64,000 bases of DNA from Ureibacillus sinduriensis BLB-1 = JCM 15800 (GTDB taxonomy: Bacteria; Bacillota; Bacilli; Bacillales_A; Planococcaceae): NCBI RefSeq assembly GCF_000772955.1, contig NZ_JPVO01000047.1, positions 103,461-167,460 on the forward strand. The letters run 5' to 3'. The notes beneath the pieces were generated by a model, which saw only the letters and a program-made list of their open reading frames with translations, ran no database searches and was not told the DNA's origin. A program made the position numbers and the translations under genes. Positions 17,127 to 25,521 of the stretch are shown here, piece by piece. Each line of letters opens with the position of its first letter. Position 1 is the stretch's first letter.

Positions 17127-17675
17127 TCACCCCATCGTTAGTTTTTCAAGAGTAAACGCACACCAGTCAATTGCAGCTTGGGTAGTTCTTTTTCCATAAT
17201 CCAAGGTGATCAGCCAATAGATTGAATCTTCATCTTGATTGGCGTGAGCCATAATCCCCTGTTCGATCGTTACGTAAGTTTGGTAACGCTGCTCAAGCTC
17301 TTGCCGATAATTTTGCAGGAGTAAAACTTTGTTTTCTTGTGATTGATAGCGGCCAAAAAACAACTTCAGCAAAATCTCGTTTCGTTCGTGCGGCAACTGT
17401 GCCACGGGCGCCTCCAACCACTCCCGCAGGGTTTGGCTTCCTTTTTCGGTAAGACGGTACTCATTCTTTTCAGGCTTCCCGGGGCTGGAAGAAGCACGAA
17501 CCTCCGCTAATTCCTCTTGGACAATTAATTTAAGAGTGGGATAGATTTGTCCATAGCTGATTTTCCAAAAATGATTCAAACTCCGGTCAATAAACTGTTT
17601 AATGGCATAGCCGGAATTACAATCAGTCGTTAATATACCTAAAATCGCATAGGTAGTATCGTTATAACGTTTCAT
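17127..17675 (-). CDS. PadR family transcriptional regulator
   Basis: A 182-residue PadR: an N-terminal winged helix (YAILGILTTDCNSGYAIKQF, then ISYGQIYPTLKLI and YRLTEKGSQTLREW) plus the helical C-terminal PadR/Vir domain of subfamily 1. The start at ATG 17675 fits the family; the frame is open further upstream. PadR proteins repress genes next to them and lose DNA binding on ligand binding, so the coupled DUF4188 gene is the likely target. Confidence 0.9.
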   Translation of the reverse strand: MKRYNDTTYAILGILTTDCNSGYAIKQFIDRSLNHFWKISYGQIYPTLKLIVQEELAEVRASSSPGKPEKNEYRLTEKGSQTLREWLEAPVAQLPHERNEILLKLFFGRYQSQENKVLLLQNYRQELEQRYQTYVTIEQGIMAHANQDEDSIYWLITLDYGKRTTQAAIDWCAFTLEKLTMG

Positions 17676-17764
17676 TACTTCACGCCTATCTAAAAGATAC
17701 ATATCATTTAGATACATAGTAACGTACACAAAGAGAAGTTGCAAGACTTTTTAGAATATTTTGC

Positions 17765-17829
17765 GTGCCAGGCACTCAAACAAATATGAATATTCAGAAT
17801 TGTGTTGGAGTTGTTTGAGTGCCTGGCAC
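17765..17829 (+). repeat. GTGCCAGGCAC palindromic repeat, paired inverted copy
   Basis: GTGCCAGGCACTCAAACAA (17765-17783) and its exact reverse complement (17811-17829) form a 19-bp stem with a 27-nt loop containing an AATTGTG motif. Related copies occur at 18662 and 19580-19635. Confidence 0.85.
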
Positions 17830-17924
17830 ACACACAATTTGCAAGCTAATTCCATGCCCGCATTATCGCGAAATAGTATAATAGGGGCGAAAGTATAATC
17901 TGAAGTTGGAAGGGAGCCGATATA

Positions 17925-18650
17925 ATGGCACAATCATTACAAGGGAAAGTAGCAATCATCACAGGTGGAGCAAGAGGGATTGGTAAAGCGACAGCAATCG
18001 CTTTAGCAAAAGAAGGCGTTAACCTTGGTTTAATTGCACGATCTGAAGCGGGTTTAAAAGAATTGGCTACAGAAATTGAAGCTTTAGGTGTAAAAGTTAC
18101 GTATGCAATGGCGGATGTTGCATCTCAAGAGCAAGTGGAAGTAGCGGTTACATTGTTGACTAAAGAATTAGGGAAAGCCGACATTTTAATTAATAATGCA
18201 GGTATTGCGACATTCGGTTCTGTGTTAGATATGGAACCGGAAGATTGGAAAGCGATAATTGATGTAAACTTAATGGGCACATACTATGTGACACGTGCCG
18301 TTTTACCACACATGCTGGAAAAAGAAACTGGTGATATCATCAACATTTCATCAACGAGTGGCTTAAGCGGGGCTGCAACTTCAAGTGCTTATAGTGCATC
18401 GAAATTTGGCGTCATCGGCTTTACTGAATCATTGGCCCAAGAAGTTCGACGCAACAATATCCGTGTAACGGCACTCACTCCAAGTACGGTAGCGACTGAT
18501 TTAGCCGTGGAAACGAACTTAATCAAAGAAAACGATGAATCCAAACTAATGCAGCCAGAAGACATTGCAGAAATCATCGTCAACCAACTAAAACTAAACC
18601 CGCGTATCTACGTAAAAACAGCAAGCGTCATCGCGACAAATCCGTTTTAA
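17925..18650 (+). CDS. yoxD: Short-chain dehydrogenase, YoxD-like 3-oxoacyl-ACP reductase family
   Basis: A 241-residue classical SDR: nucleotide-binding GGARGIG (residues 15-21), NNAG, catalytic Ser in ISSTSG and YSASK. The sequence around [18 protein letters not shown] and the ending [16 protein letters not shown] closely follow B. subtilis YoxD, a FabG paralogue of undetermined substrate. RBS AAGGGAG lies before ATG 17925. GTGCCAGGCAC repeats flank it on both sides, so the gene sits as a single unit between repeats. Confidence 0.88.
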   Translation: MAQSLQGKVAIITGGARGIGKATAIALAKEGVNLGLIARSEAGLKELATEIEALGVKVTYAMADVASQEQVEVAVTLLTKELGKADILINNAGIATFGSVLDMEPEDWKAIIDVNLMGTYYVTRAVLPHMLEKETGDIINISSTSGLSGAATSSAYSASKFGVIGFTESLAQEVRRNNIRVTALTPSTVATDLAVETNLIKENDESKLMQPEDIAEIIVNQLKLNPRIYVKTASVIATNPF

Positions 18651-18661
18651 GGTATGTTTCG

Positions 18662-18711
18662 GGTGCCAGGCACACACACAATTCAGGAACAATTCTGAAT
18701 TCTGCATGTGT
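18662..18711 (+). repeat. GTGCCAGGCAC repeat copy
   Basis: GGTGCCAGGCACACACACAA followed by an inner inverted repeat AATTCAG/CTGAATT and CATGTG, directly after the SDR stop codon. Confidence 0.75.
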
Positions 18712-18900
18712 CCTATAGATATTTTGCAAAGCCAACACTCCATTCGATATGGGGAGTTGGCTTTTTGACGATACGAATAAAAATGATTGGGCTCCATAAT
18801 GAGCAAATCCATAGGTTATTTCACCAAATAAATAACTCAAGCTTAGGCTTCATGTTTCACTAGTTGCCTAAGCTTGAGTTTCAAGTATTCATATGAACAT

Positions 18901-19488
18901 CTATTTGCCACTTTCCTTCTCCCGTTCTTTCTTTAATTCTTCAATCTTCTTCATATATTCCTTGTGCTGTTGCTCCATGTCTGAAGTCTTCGGCAGGAAG
19001 GACTCTGTATTAAAATCTACCCGTTTTCCGTAGCGAATCATTTCATAAATAATCATGCCGTTGTTTGGTTTCCCATTAATCGTGAACATGGGGACTATAT
19101 CAAACAAAATGTAGTAAAAGGCATAAAAGACAAAGCGGTCCCAAAACGTCTTGTATTCCTCAGCCCAGCCGTTCGCGAGCAGAAAATTAATGAGAAGGGC
19201 AAGGGATAAGTTGATAAGGATCGGACTCGAATAGATGAAAATGTATGCGGACTTACTATCGTTTTTTAACTCGTCATATGAGAACCAGCTATAGATATGG
19301 TAATATTTGCGAATATCAATTATCCCTATTTTAATGATCCGGGGTCCGGAGCCGATCGTCAACCTTGGATTGACGACCCCAAATAGCCAGCTGACGATTA
19401 AATAACTCACTTCTCGAAGGAAAATTACAATAGGCAATATGATAAAAGCAGAAACAACAAGAGAAACGAGATTAGACAGCCCAAACAT
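18901..19488 (-). CDS. Membrane protein resembling an M50 metalloprotease without the catalytic motif
   Basis: A 195-residue membrane protein with about four hydrophobic segments and a charged C-terminal tail (KKIEELKKEREKESGK). Segment LREVSYLIVSWLFG, followed by PRLTIGSGPRI, has the shape of the HExxH helix and following strand of site-2 (M50) proteases, but both zinc histidines are absent. A later DIVPMFTINGKPNNG resembles the N-x-x-P...DG motif of that family. I infer an inactive relative; confidence in the family is moderate. No partner gene is adjacent. Confidence 0.6.
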   Translation of the reverse strand: MFGLSNLVSLVVSAFIILPIVIFLREVSYLIVSWLFGVVNPRLTIGSGPRIIKIGIIDIRKYYHIYSWFSYDELKNDSKSAYIFIYSSPILINLSLALLINFLLANGWAEEYKTFWDRFVFYAFYYILFDIVPMFTINGKPNNGMIIYEMIRYGKRVDFNTESFLPKTSDMEQQHKEYMKKIEELKKEREKESGK

Positions 19489-19960
19489 CCATTGTACACA
19501 TCCCTATGAATTACTCGAATTCACCTAATAGATACCCGGACCAGCCTCTCTCAAACAAAATTGTTCTTGAATTGTGTGTGTGCCAGGCACCCACACAATT
19601 CAAAAACAATTCAGAATTCAGTGCGTGCCAGGCACTCACACAATTCCCGCGCAATTCAGGAGTCCGGGTAGGCTATGGAGAACAGGGACCATAAGAGCAA
19701 GAATGAGGATGTAAGGAGGTAAACTTTTCTAGTAAAATAGGTTTTAACGGAAACGCATGACTTATTATTTTGCAGCCTAGTGTATGTCTTTACCCCGACT
19801 TGCGAATTGTAATAAGCTAAAAGAATGAAGCGGAAGTGGAATTATATTGGTACACACTACCGGACAAGTTACTAGTTTTTTAAAAATAGTAGCCGGGCAA
19901 TTGCAGAGAACAATGAGTACATCAAATTTATACGGATATCAACCGGGGAGGACGGAGTGC
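19489..19960 (+). other. Intergenic region with repeats, upstream of adaA
   Basis: This 470-bp gap holds two GTGCCAGGCAC copies (19580-19650) and the leader of the alkylation-repair operon. The short reading frame over the repeats is made of repeat sequence and is not a gene. I could not identify an Ada-box operator with certainty. Confidence 0.6.
19569..19650 (+). repeat. Two tandem GTGCCAGGCAC repeats
   Basis: GTGCCAGGCAC at 19580-19590 and 19625-19635, each followed by CACACAATTC, with AATTCAGAATTCAG between. Same family as the copies at 17765 and 18662. Confidence 0.8.
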
Positions 19961-20536
19961 ATGGAGGCTAGTATCAAGCTTACTTTTGAAGAAATGTGGG
20001 AAAAAATCATTGACTGTGATAGTAAGTATGATGGACTGTTTTTTACGGCAGTGAAAACGACCAAAATTTATTGCCGTCCATCCTGTCGATCTAGAAAGCC
20101 AAAGAAAATCAATGTGGATTTCTATTATGATATTCAGGAAGTCGAAAGTGCGGGCTTTCGGGCATGCAAAAGATGCCAACCAGCAGCAGATCTCTCCCCA
20201 AATACGGAACTTGTCAGAAAGGTGACTGCCTTCCTAGTTAATCAATATAAACAAAAGCTGGAATTACGGGATATTTCAAATCATGTAGGAATCAGCACTT
20301 TTTATCTAGAGCGGCTATTTAAAAAAGAAACTTCAGAAACCCCTCGTACCTATCTAGAAAAAATACGAGTGGACAAAGCTGCTTATCTACTAAAAAATAC
20401 GGGTCAAACAAATCTTGAGATTTGCTATGAGGTAGGCTTTCAAAGTCCATCGAGTTTTTATAAAGTATTTCGCCGTCTCAAAAACTGTTCTCCAAGTGAA
20501 TATCGAAGTCAAATCAGAAAAGAGATGGTGCAATGA
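19961..20536 (+). CDS. adaA: AdaA: methylphosphotriester-DNA methyltransferase and AraC-type activator
   Basis: A 191-residue protein. The N-terminal Ada zinc module carries four cysteines in the pattern YCRPSC...ACKRC; the first accepts methyl groups from DNA phosphotriesters. The C terminus is an AraC helix-turn-helix (ISNHVGISTFYLERLFKKE, then CYEVGFQSPSSFYKVFRRL). Methylation turns such proteins into activators of their own operon. ATG 19961 lies 9 nt after GGGGAGG; the open frame upstream has no RBS. It overlaps alkA by 4 bp (ATGA). Confidence 0.95.
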   Translation: MEASIKLTFEEMWEKIIDCDSKYDGLFFTAVKTTKIYCRPSCRSRKPKKINVDFYYDIQEVESAGFRACKRCQPAADLSPNTELVRKVTAFLVNQYKQKLELRDISNHVGISTFYLERLFKKETSETPRTYLEKIRVDKAAYLLKNTGQTNLEICYEVGFQSPSSFYKVFRRLKNCSPSEYRSQIRKEMVQ

Positions 20537-21441
20537 ATTGGAACGATTACCATTCGTATATTGAGATAACGCCACCGCAAGATTTTACTTTACAAGAGTG
20601 TCTTGTATTTTTAGGAAGGTCTGAACATGAGAATTTACACCAAATTAGGGACGGCTATTTATATAAGCTAATAAAAATCAAGGATGAATTGGTTTTATTG
20701 AAAATAGGGGAGGCCGCAAACTTGATTCGGGTCGAGTTCCCAGCAAGTGCACCGACTTTGGAAGCACGAAGGAAAGCGGCAACCTATCTATGGGAATGGT
20801 TTGATTTGAGTCAAGAGTTAGAACCTTTTTATGAAATGGCATCTAGTAATATGATCTTGCACAAAATTGTGGATGAATATCGCGGTTTACGACTGATTGG
20901 CATTCCCGATTTATTCGAAGCTTTAACTTGGGCTATTCTGGGGCAACAAATCAACCTAGCTTTTGCCTATACGTTAAAGAAGCGTTTTGTTGAAGAGTAT
21001 GGGGAAAGTTTAACTTTTGAAGGTAGTACCTACTGGTTATTCCCGGAATATAAAGCAATTGCAAATTGCTCGATTGGGGATTTAAAAATGCTCCAATTCT
21101 CAACAAGAAAAGCAGAATACATTATTGGGATCGCACAATTAATGACGAGTGGAAAGATTAGAAAAGAGGATTTGCTCCATCTTAAAGACTATCAGCAAAT
21201 AAAGCAGTCATTAACAGCAATCAGGGGTGTAGGTGCTTGGACGGCGGATTATGTAATGATGAAATGCCTACATTTCACGTCCGCGTTTCCGATTGCAGAT
21301 GTCGGTCTTCATAACGCTTTAAAGATACAATTGGGACTTGAACGAAAACCTACCCTTGAGGAAATTGAAGTTCTTGCAAAAAATTGGGAAGGTTGGCAGG
21401 CATATGCCACCTTCTATCTATGGAGGTCTTTATATGGGTAG
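20533..21441 (+). CDS. alkA: DNA-3-methyladenine glycosylase II (AlkA)
   Basis: A 302-residue base-excision glycosylase of the HhH-GPD superfamily: FEALTWAILGQQINLAFAYTL, then the hairpin LTAIRGVGAWTADYVMMK followed by the catalytic Asp in PIADVGLH. It removes alkylated purines from DNA. It overlaps adaA by 4 bp and the methyltransferase gene by 8 bp, so all three are translated as a coupled operon under AdaA control. Confidence 0.95.
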   Translation: MNWNDYHSYIEITPPQDFTLQECLVFLGRSEHENLHQIRDGYLYKLIKIKDELVLLKIGEAANLIRVEFPASAPTLEARRKAATYLWEWFDLSQELEPFYEMASSNMILHKIVDEYRGLRLIGIPDLFEALTWAILGQQINLAFAYTLKKRFVEEYGESLTFEGSTYWLFPEYKAIANCSIGDLKMLQFSTRKAEYIIGIAQLMTSGKIRKEDLLHLKDYQQIKQSLTAIRGVGAWTADYVMMKCLHFTSAFPIADVGLHNALKIQLGLERKPTLEEIEVLAKNWEGWQAYATFYLWRSLYG

Positions 21442-21919
21442 TAGCTTCCATCAAATACACTACGAATCACCAATTGACCTGATGGAAATCATTGGAACGG
21501 AGGAAGCGATTTGTTCCATTATGTTCTCTGAAAAGATGAATCAAGAGCATCCCACTGGGCTCAATACCCCTTTGGTTTTAAACCTTTGCGTACAGGAGCT
21601 GGATGAATACTTTAAGGGGACGCGCCATGAATTTACATTCCCTTATACCTTTGAGGGAACAAGCTTTCAAAAAACAGTATGGACAGCACTGAAAGGTATA
21701 CCATACGCGTATACAGCCTCTTATAAGGATCTCGCCGTTTCCATAGGGAATGAAAAAGCGATTAGAGCAGTTGGAAGTGCAAATGGGAAAAATAGGTTGA
21801 GCATCGTCATTCCGTGCCATCGAATCATCGGCACAAATGGGAAATTAACTGGTTATGCCGGTGGGTTATGGAGAAAAGAATGGCTGCTCCAGCATGAGAA
21901 GATTCTTAAAAAAGAGTAG
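21434..21919 (+). CDS. adaB: Methylated-DNA--protein-cysteine S-methyltransferase (AdaB/Ogt)
   Basis: A 161-residue suicide repair enzyme for O6-methylguanine. The active site PCHRIIG is intact and GSANGKNRLSIVIPCH precedes it; FQKTVWTALKGIPYAYTASYKDLA is the usual helix region. ATG 21434 lies 7 nt after GGAGG and overlaps the end of alkA. It is the last gene of the adaA-alkA-adaB operon. In B. subtilis alkA stands apart from adaAB; here the three are fused into one unit. Confidence 0.95.
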   Translation: MGSSFHQIHYESPIDLMEIIGTEEAICSIMFSEKMNQEHPTGLNTPLVLNLCVQELDEYFKGTRHEFTFPYTFEGTSFQKTVWTALKGIPYAYTASYKDLAVSIGNEKAIRAVGSANGKNRLSIVIPCHRIIGTNGKLTGYAGGLWRKEWLLQHEKILKKE

Positions 21920-21930
21920 GGTAAGGGGCA

Positions 21931-21967
21931 ATTGGCAATCATCCTAATCAATTGGATGATTGCCAAT
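21931..21967. terminator. Strong inverted repeat after adaB
   Basis: Perfect 14-bp stem ATTGGCAATCATCC/GGATGATTGCCAAT. It is not followed by a clear T run on the plus strand; it may act with the next hairpin. Confidence 0.65.
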
Positions 21968-21971
21968 CAAA

Positions 21972-22016
21972 AATCCGATTTCTCCAAAAGTGGCCAACTT
22001 CAGGAGAAATCGGATT
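21972..22016. terminator. Second strong hairpin between convergent genes
   Basis: Perfect 14-bp stem AATCCGATTTCTCC/GGAGAAATCGGATT, followed by AGCCTTTTAC. It probably terminates the repair operon on one strand and the exported-protein operon on the other. Confidence 0.7.
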
Positions 22017-22070
22017 AGCCTTTTACTTAGAGTCCTAGTAAAAACTGAAATTTATAAGAAAAACTTCATC

Positions 22071-22937
22071 CTATTCTTGCTCTTCAGAAGTAACTTCTAA
22101 ATCAGAATTAAGCGTAAGGGATGAATTTTTGTCAACGTTGCTCATTATTCCAAGTTCAAATTTAGTGCCCTGTTGGGAAGAAGAAACAAATCTCTGTTCA
22201 AGTGCGCCGGAATTAGCATCCAGATTCAATAAAGAGGAAACGCCAACTTCGTCGTTAGTCGCCTCAAGATTCAGTGCAGAGCCCAGTTGGGAAGAAGAAA
22301 CCCCTGCCTGATCCAGCACCACGTCTGAAGCTGCGTCTAACTTCGTATCTAGATTCAATGAGGTGGAATCGACAACCTCGCTATTCGTGGCAGCGAGACT
22401 AAGCCCACTGTCTAGTCGGGAAGAAGACATTTCCTCCTCCAGCTCCACAGAAGCGGCATCCAGCTTCAATGAGGAAGACTCTATGTCCACATTATTTGTT
22501 ATATCCAAATCAACTCCAGTGTTAACTGCAGCAGCTGAGGCTTCCTTGTGAACTTGGATCGTATTAGCGCCGGATACATCTGTTGATGAGCCATCATCAG
22601 TTTTTTCTGCAGATAATCCATTAGTAATGTTTAAATTGCCAGATGAGCTTTCTGCCCCGGTTGTTTCCTCTACTGTGCTGCTAATACTTGTTTTTCCATT
22701 GATCGACACATCCAGATTTGCTGGGGATAGATTAATATTCCCAACATCAGAGTAAGTTGTCTTTAAGAGTTTATCGTTGATGGAATCCCCGATATTTTCA
22801 AGTGATATTACTTCGTTTATTCCTATCTTTGCCGAAGATTCGTTTTCTAACGCAAAGCTATGTGATGCACCTGCAAATAGTCCGATAGCCGTAAATCCTG
22901 TAACCGCCAATGTTTGAATATAGAGTTTTTTCTTCAT
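22071..22937 (-). CDS. Exported repetitive Ser/Asn/Leu-rich protein
   Basis: A 288-residue protein with a signal peptide (MKKKLYIQTLAV...SHSFA). The C-terminal 155 residues are four imperfect repeats of about 38 residues with the pattern VSSSxLGSxLNLxATN...SSLLNLDA, suggesting a beta-rich extracellular fibre or solenoid. No sortase motif, SLH domain or enzyme motif was found. RBS AAGGAGAG lies upstream. It follows the next entry on the minus strand by 30 bp, so the two probably form an operon and work together. Confidence 0.7.
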   Translation of the reverse strand: MKKKLYIQTLAVTGFTAIGLFAGASHSFALENESSAKIGINEVISLENIGDSINDKLLKTTYSDVGNINLSPANLDVSINGKTSISSTVEETTGAESSSGNLNITNGLSAEKTDDGSSTDVSGANTIQVHKEASAAAVNTGVDLDITNNVDIESSSLKLDAASVELEEEMSSSRLDSGLSLAATNSEVVDSTSLNLDTKLDAASDVVLDQAGVSSSQLGSALNLEATNDEVGVSSLLNLDANSGALEQRFVSSSQQGTKFELGIMSNVDKNSSLTLNSDLEVTSEEQE

Positions 22938-22966
22938 GATTTTCTCTCCTTCTTCTTTTCAAATTT

Positions 22967-24217
22967 TTAGATGGTATCTTTTAAATTTTGTAAGAAGAAG
23001 GATGATTGCGGTGGTTTGGTAGGTGGAGCATTCAGCCAATCGTCATAATACAATTTGGTCTCTTTCGTCATCCTGCTGTTCAGCTTTGCTTCCGACAGAT
23101 TCATGGTTAACAGTATTCCTGTAGCGGTAAAGCTTGTACTGCCGATATGGGAGGTGCAGGAAGTACCTTGTCCATTATAAAATGTCAGTGGTGAAGCAGG
23201 CTGATGCCCCGGTGATACATAATTGTTCTTATCCAAAATCATGAAAGATTGTGTGCCAGGTTTTTTTGGATTGTCTGTGGAATCATGTGAATATTGCTCT
23301 TGTCCCAGCTTTCCAAAAATGGAAGTCGGTTGTTCCCTATGTCCCGTAACCATTGTTATGCTACTTGGTGTGAAATCAGGTTCAATGGTGCGATGACCAT
23401 CCTTTTGTTGGAATGGAAAAATTGGGAGAACGTTATCCCAATCCTCATGCAGTATAGGGATTGTAGGATTCTTTGATTGTTCTATTTTTTCCTTTTGATC
23501 AAGAGAGACATCCGCGTTACTCGATGGCGTTTCAACTTTGACGGACGGCACTTCTGTCGCGAACTCAGTTTTTACTGGAGGAGTCTCAGCAGAAATCCCG
23601 GTCTTAAGCAGGGGAAGCTCTACTTTGTTGTCTTCTGGAATGACAGAAACCTCAGCGTCCTCCAACGTTGTGTTCAACTTAACAGAGGGGTTCTTCGTGG
23701 ACACCTCAACCACAGCCACAGGGGTCTCCACCTTGATGTCCTGCGTATCGGCAGTTATCTCGGAGTTCCCTAAAACTGTACTCACATTAACAGAGGGAGT
23801 CTCGGAAGAAACACTGGCCTCAGCCACAGGGATCTTCACCTGGATTGACTGTGTATCGACAGACATCTTGGCATTTCCCAAGGTTGCACTCGTTTTAACA
23901 GAGGGAGCCTTAGTTACTGGATCTGTTTCCGTTTCTAAAACATCGCCCTTGAGCGAATCAGTAGATGCAGAGATTTCTACCTTTACCAAAGGAAGCCCGC
24001 TACCAATAGACTCCGAATTAGGTTCGTTTGATGGCTCATCTTCACTCGATGCAGAATCTGCGTTTGATGAATCAGAAAGAATACTTTGATTCACTGTTTG
24101 TTGAGCAGTATCGGTTAATGTTTTTGTGATATTTGTTAATCCCGCTTCCGCATGGGCATGGGAAGGCAGTGAAATAGCAACCACAAAAAGAAGAGAAGCG
24201 AACCAGCGATTGGACAC
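22967..24217 (-). CDS. Exported repetitive Val/Ser/Thr-rich protein
   Basis: A 416-residue exported protein. I chose GTG 24217, which follows AAGGAGGTGA at optimal distance and gives a classic signal peptide (MSNRWFASLLFVVAISLPSHAHA); the frame is open for 25 more codons. Residues about 60-250 hold imperfect ~36-residue repeats of type ETPSVKVSTxLGNxEVSxDTQDIKVETPVA. The C-terminal part (HREQPTSIFGKLGQEQYSHD, then GTSCTSHIGSTSFTATGILL) is not repetitive and unassigned. No anchor motif was seen. Confidence 0.7.
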   Translation of the reverse strand: MSNRWFASLLFVVAISLPSHAHAEAGLTNITKTLTDTAQQTVNQSILSDSSNADSASSEDEPSNEPNSESIGSGLPLVKVEISASTDSLKGDVLETETDPVTKAPSVKTSATLGNAKMSVDTQSIQVKIPVAEASVSSETPSVNVSTVLGNSEITADTQDIKVETPVAVVEVSTKNPSVKLNTTLEDAEVSVIPEDNKVELPLLKTGISAETPPVKTEFATEVPSVKVETPSSNADVSLDQKEKIEQSKNPTIPILHEDWDNVLPIFPFQQKDGHRTIEPDFTPSSITMVTGHREQPTSIFGKLGQEQYSHDSTDNPKKPGTQSFMILDKNNYVSPGHQPASPLTFYNGQGTSCTSHIGSTSFTATGILLTMNLSEAKLNSRMTKETKLYYDDWLNAPPTKPPQSSFFLQNLKDTI

Positions 24218-24290
24218 TCGATTATTCACCTCCTTACTTGTTGGATTCAATTTCCCATTCCTTCGGTTCCCGTTTAGAAGCAGATTAAAC

Positions 24291-24326
24291 AAAAAAATCA
24301 GAATATTAACATAACATTCTGATTGT
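24291..24326 (-). terminator. Terminator of the amidinotransferase-fold gene
   Basis: Nine-bp stem AATCAGAAT/ATTCTGATT (24296-24304 with 24316-24324); on the minus strand it is followed by TTTTTTTG. Confidence 0.85.
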
Positions 24327-24444
24327 TATTTACTGCAAATCCATTTTTTATTGAAAGGAGCTTAGGTAGTAGTGACTGTTTTATAGAATATATTTTATGA
24401 AATCTGTAGCAATTTCGCAATTCGCGTGGCATGATCTCTATTTT

Positions 24445-25302
24445 TTAAGAACCTTCTCTCAATAAAGGCATGGTGCAGCAGCGGAAGGAGCCGCCGGATT
24501 TGATGATTTCCGTTATATCGACTTCGATCACTTCAAAGCCTCGCTTACGAAGTTCGTTGTTTACATGCTCGTTCACCGGCAGGCTGATGACGCGCTTGTT
24601 GCCGATGCTGAGGACATTGGTGCCCAGCTGGAATTGCTCTTCCTCCGAAACTTCGATTAACTCATAGCGTGATGCAAAGACGTCAATATTTTCTTTTGTC
24701 AAAGCGGGTGGGTAAATCAGCGCCAAATCCGGTGAAACGACATTAAAGACACAGTCCAAGTGCAGATACTGCTCCTTGAAAGGAATCGTAACGACGGTAA
24801 ACTTATTCAGAAGCCGTTTTAAATGGGAAGTCGCTTTTTCATCTGTCCGGCTGCTCAGCCCCACATAGATGGTATCCTGGTCAACGATGACATCGCCGCC
24901 TTCAATATATTCCTTGACCAAGTTAAAATAAGAAATCTCCTCATCTTCCAGCCATCGCTTCAAAACGTTCTCCTCGCCAGCGCGGGCGTCCGTCGCCATA
25001 TTCGCCACAAAAATCGTTTCGCCTAATGTAAAACCGATATCCCGCGTGAAAACTTGCTCTGGATATTTCTTATGATAGGGAAGCAAAATAACTTCAATAT
25101 CGTATTTTTTAAGGGTGGCCACAAATTCCGCATGCTGCTCGAGGGCGCGTTCAATATGAATGCCCTCATCCTTGAAATGCGCCTGCGTGTCGTTAATGAC
25201 ATCGCGGATCGTCATATATTGTGGCTGGCAAAGGACGACCCGTTTCAAAGTATCGTACTCACTTTTGCAAAAAACTTTCGTTGTGTTGTTATGTTCGCTC
25301 AT
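24445..25302 (-). CDS. Amidinotransferase/DDAH-family hydrolase (YkgA-like)
   Basis: A 285-residue guanidino-group modifying enzyme fold. FTRDIGFTLG, YIEGGDVIVD, the catalytic His in YLHLDCVFNVVS and the C-terminal Cys in GGSFRCCTMPL form the usual Glu/Asp-His-Cys set. The family includes dimethylarginine dimethylaminohydrolase and arginine deiminase. The length and motif order fit the uncharacterised Bacillus YkgA type. It hydrolyses a guanidinium compound by family inference. It stands alone with its own terminator. Confidence 0.88.
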   Translation of the reverse strand: MSEHNNTTKVFCKSEYDTLKRVVLCQPQYMTIRDVINDTQAHFKDEGIHIERALEQHAEFVATLKKYDIEVILLPYHKKYPEQVFTRDIGFTLGETIFVANMATDARAGEENVLKRWLEDEEISYFNLVKEYIEGGDVIVDQDTIYVGLSSRTDEKATSHLKRLLNKFTVVTIPFKEQYLHLDCVFNVVSPDLALIYPPALTKENIDVFASRYELIEVSEEEQFQLGTNVLSIGNKRVISLPVNEHVNNELRKRGFEVIEVDITEIIKSGGSFRCCTMPLLREGS

Positions 25303-25521
25303 TATTCCTCATCCCATCTTTTTCTTTGCCGTTAGTTTTTCCGAAACGTGGAAGATTATATCCGCCACATTCAAGAATTTTTCCGAAGATTTGTAGAAAT
25401 AGCCCCCATCCAAAAATCACCATGCATTTCAGAAATGTCAGAAAATTAAAACCCCACTCTATGCAATTATGATATATTTAATATCATAAAAATCCATTAT
25501 ATGGGGATGGGGGATGGTTTT

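Noticed and set aside
19506..19694. Open frame of 62 codons over the GTGCCAGGCAC repeats
   Set aside because: The predicted peptide is a translation of the repeats (repeated CQAxTQF) and no RBS is present.
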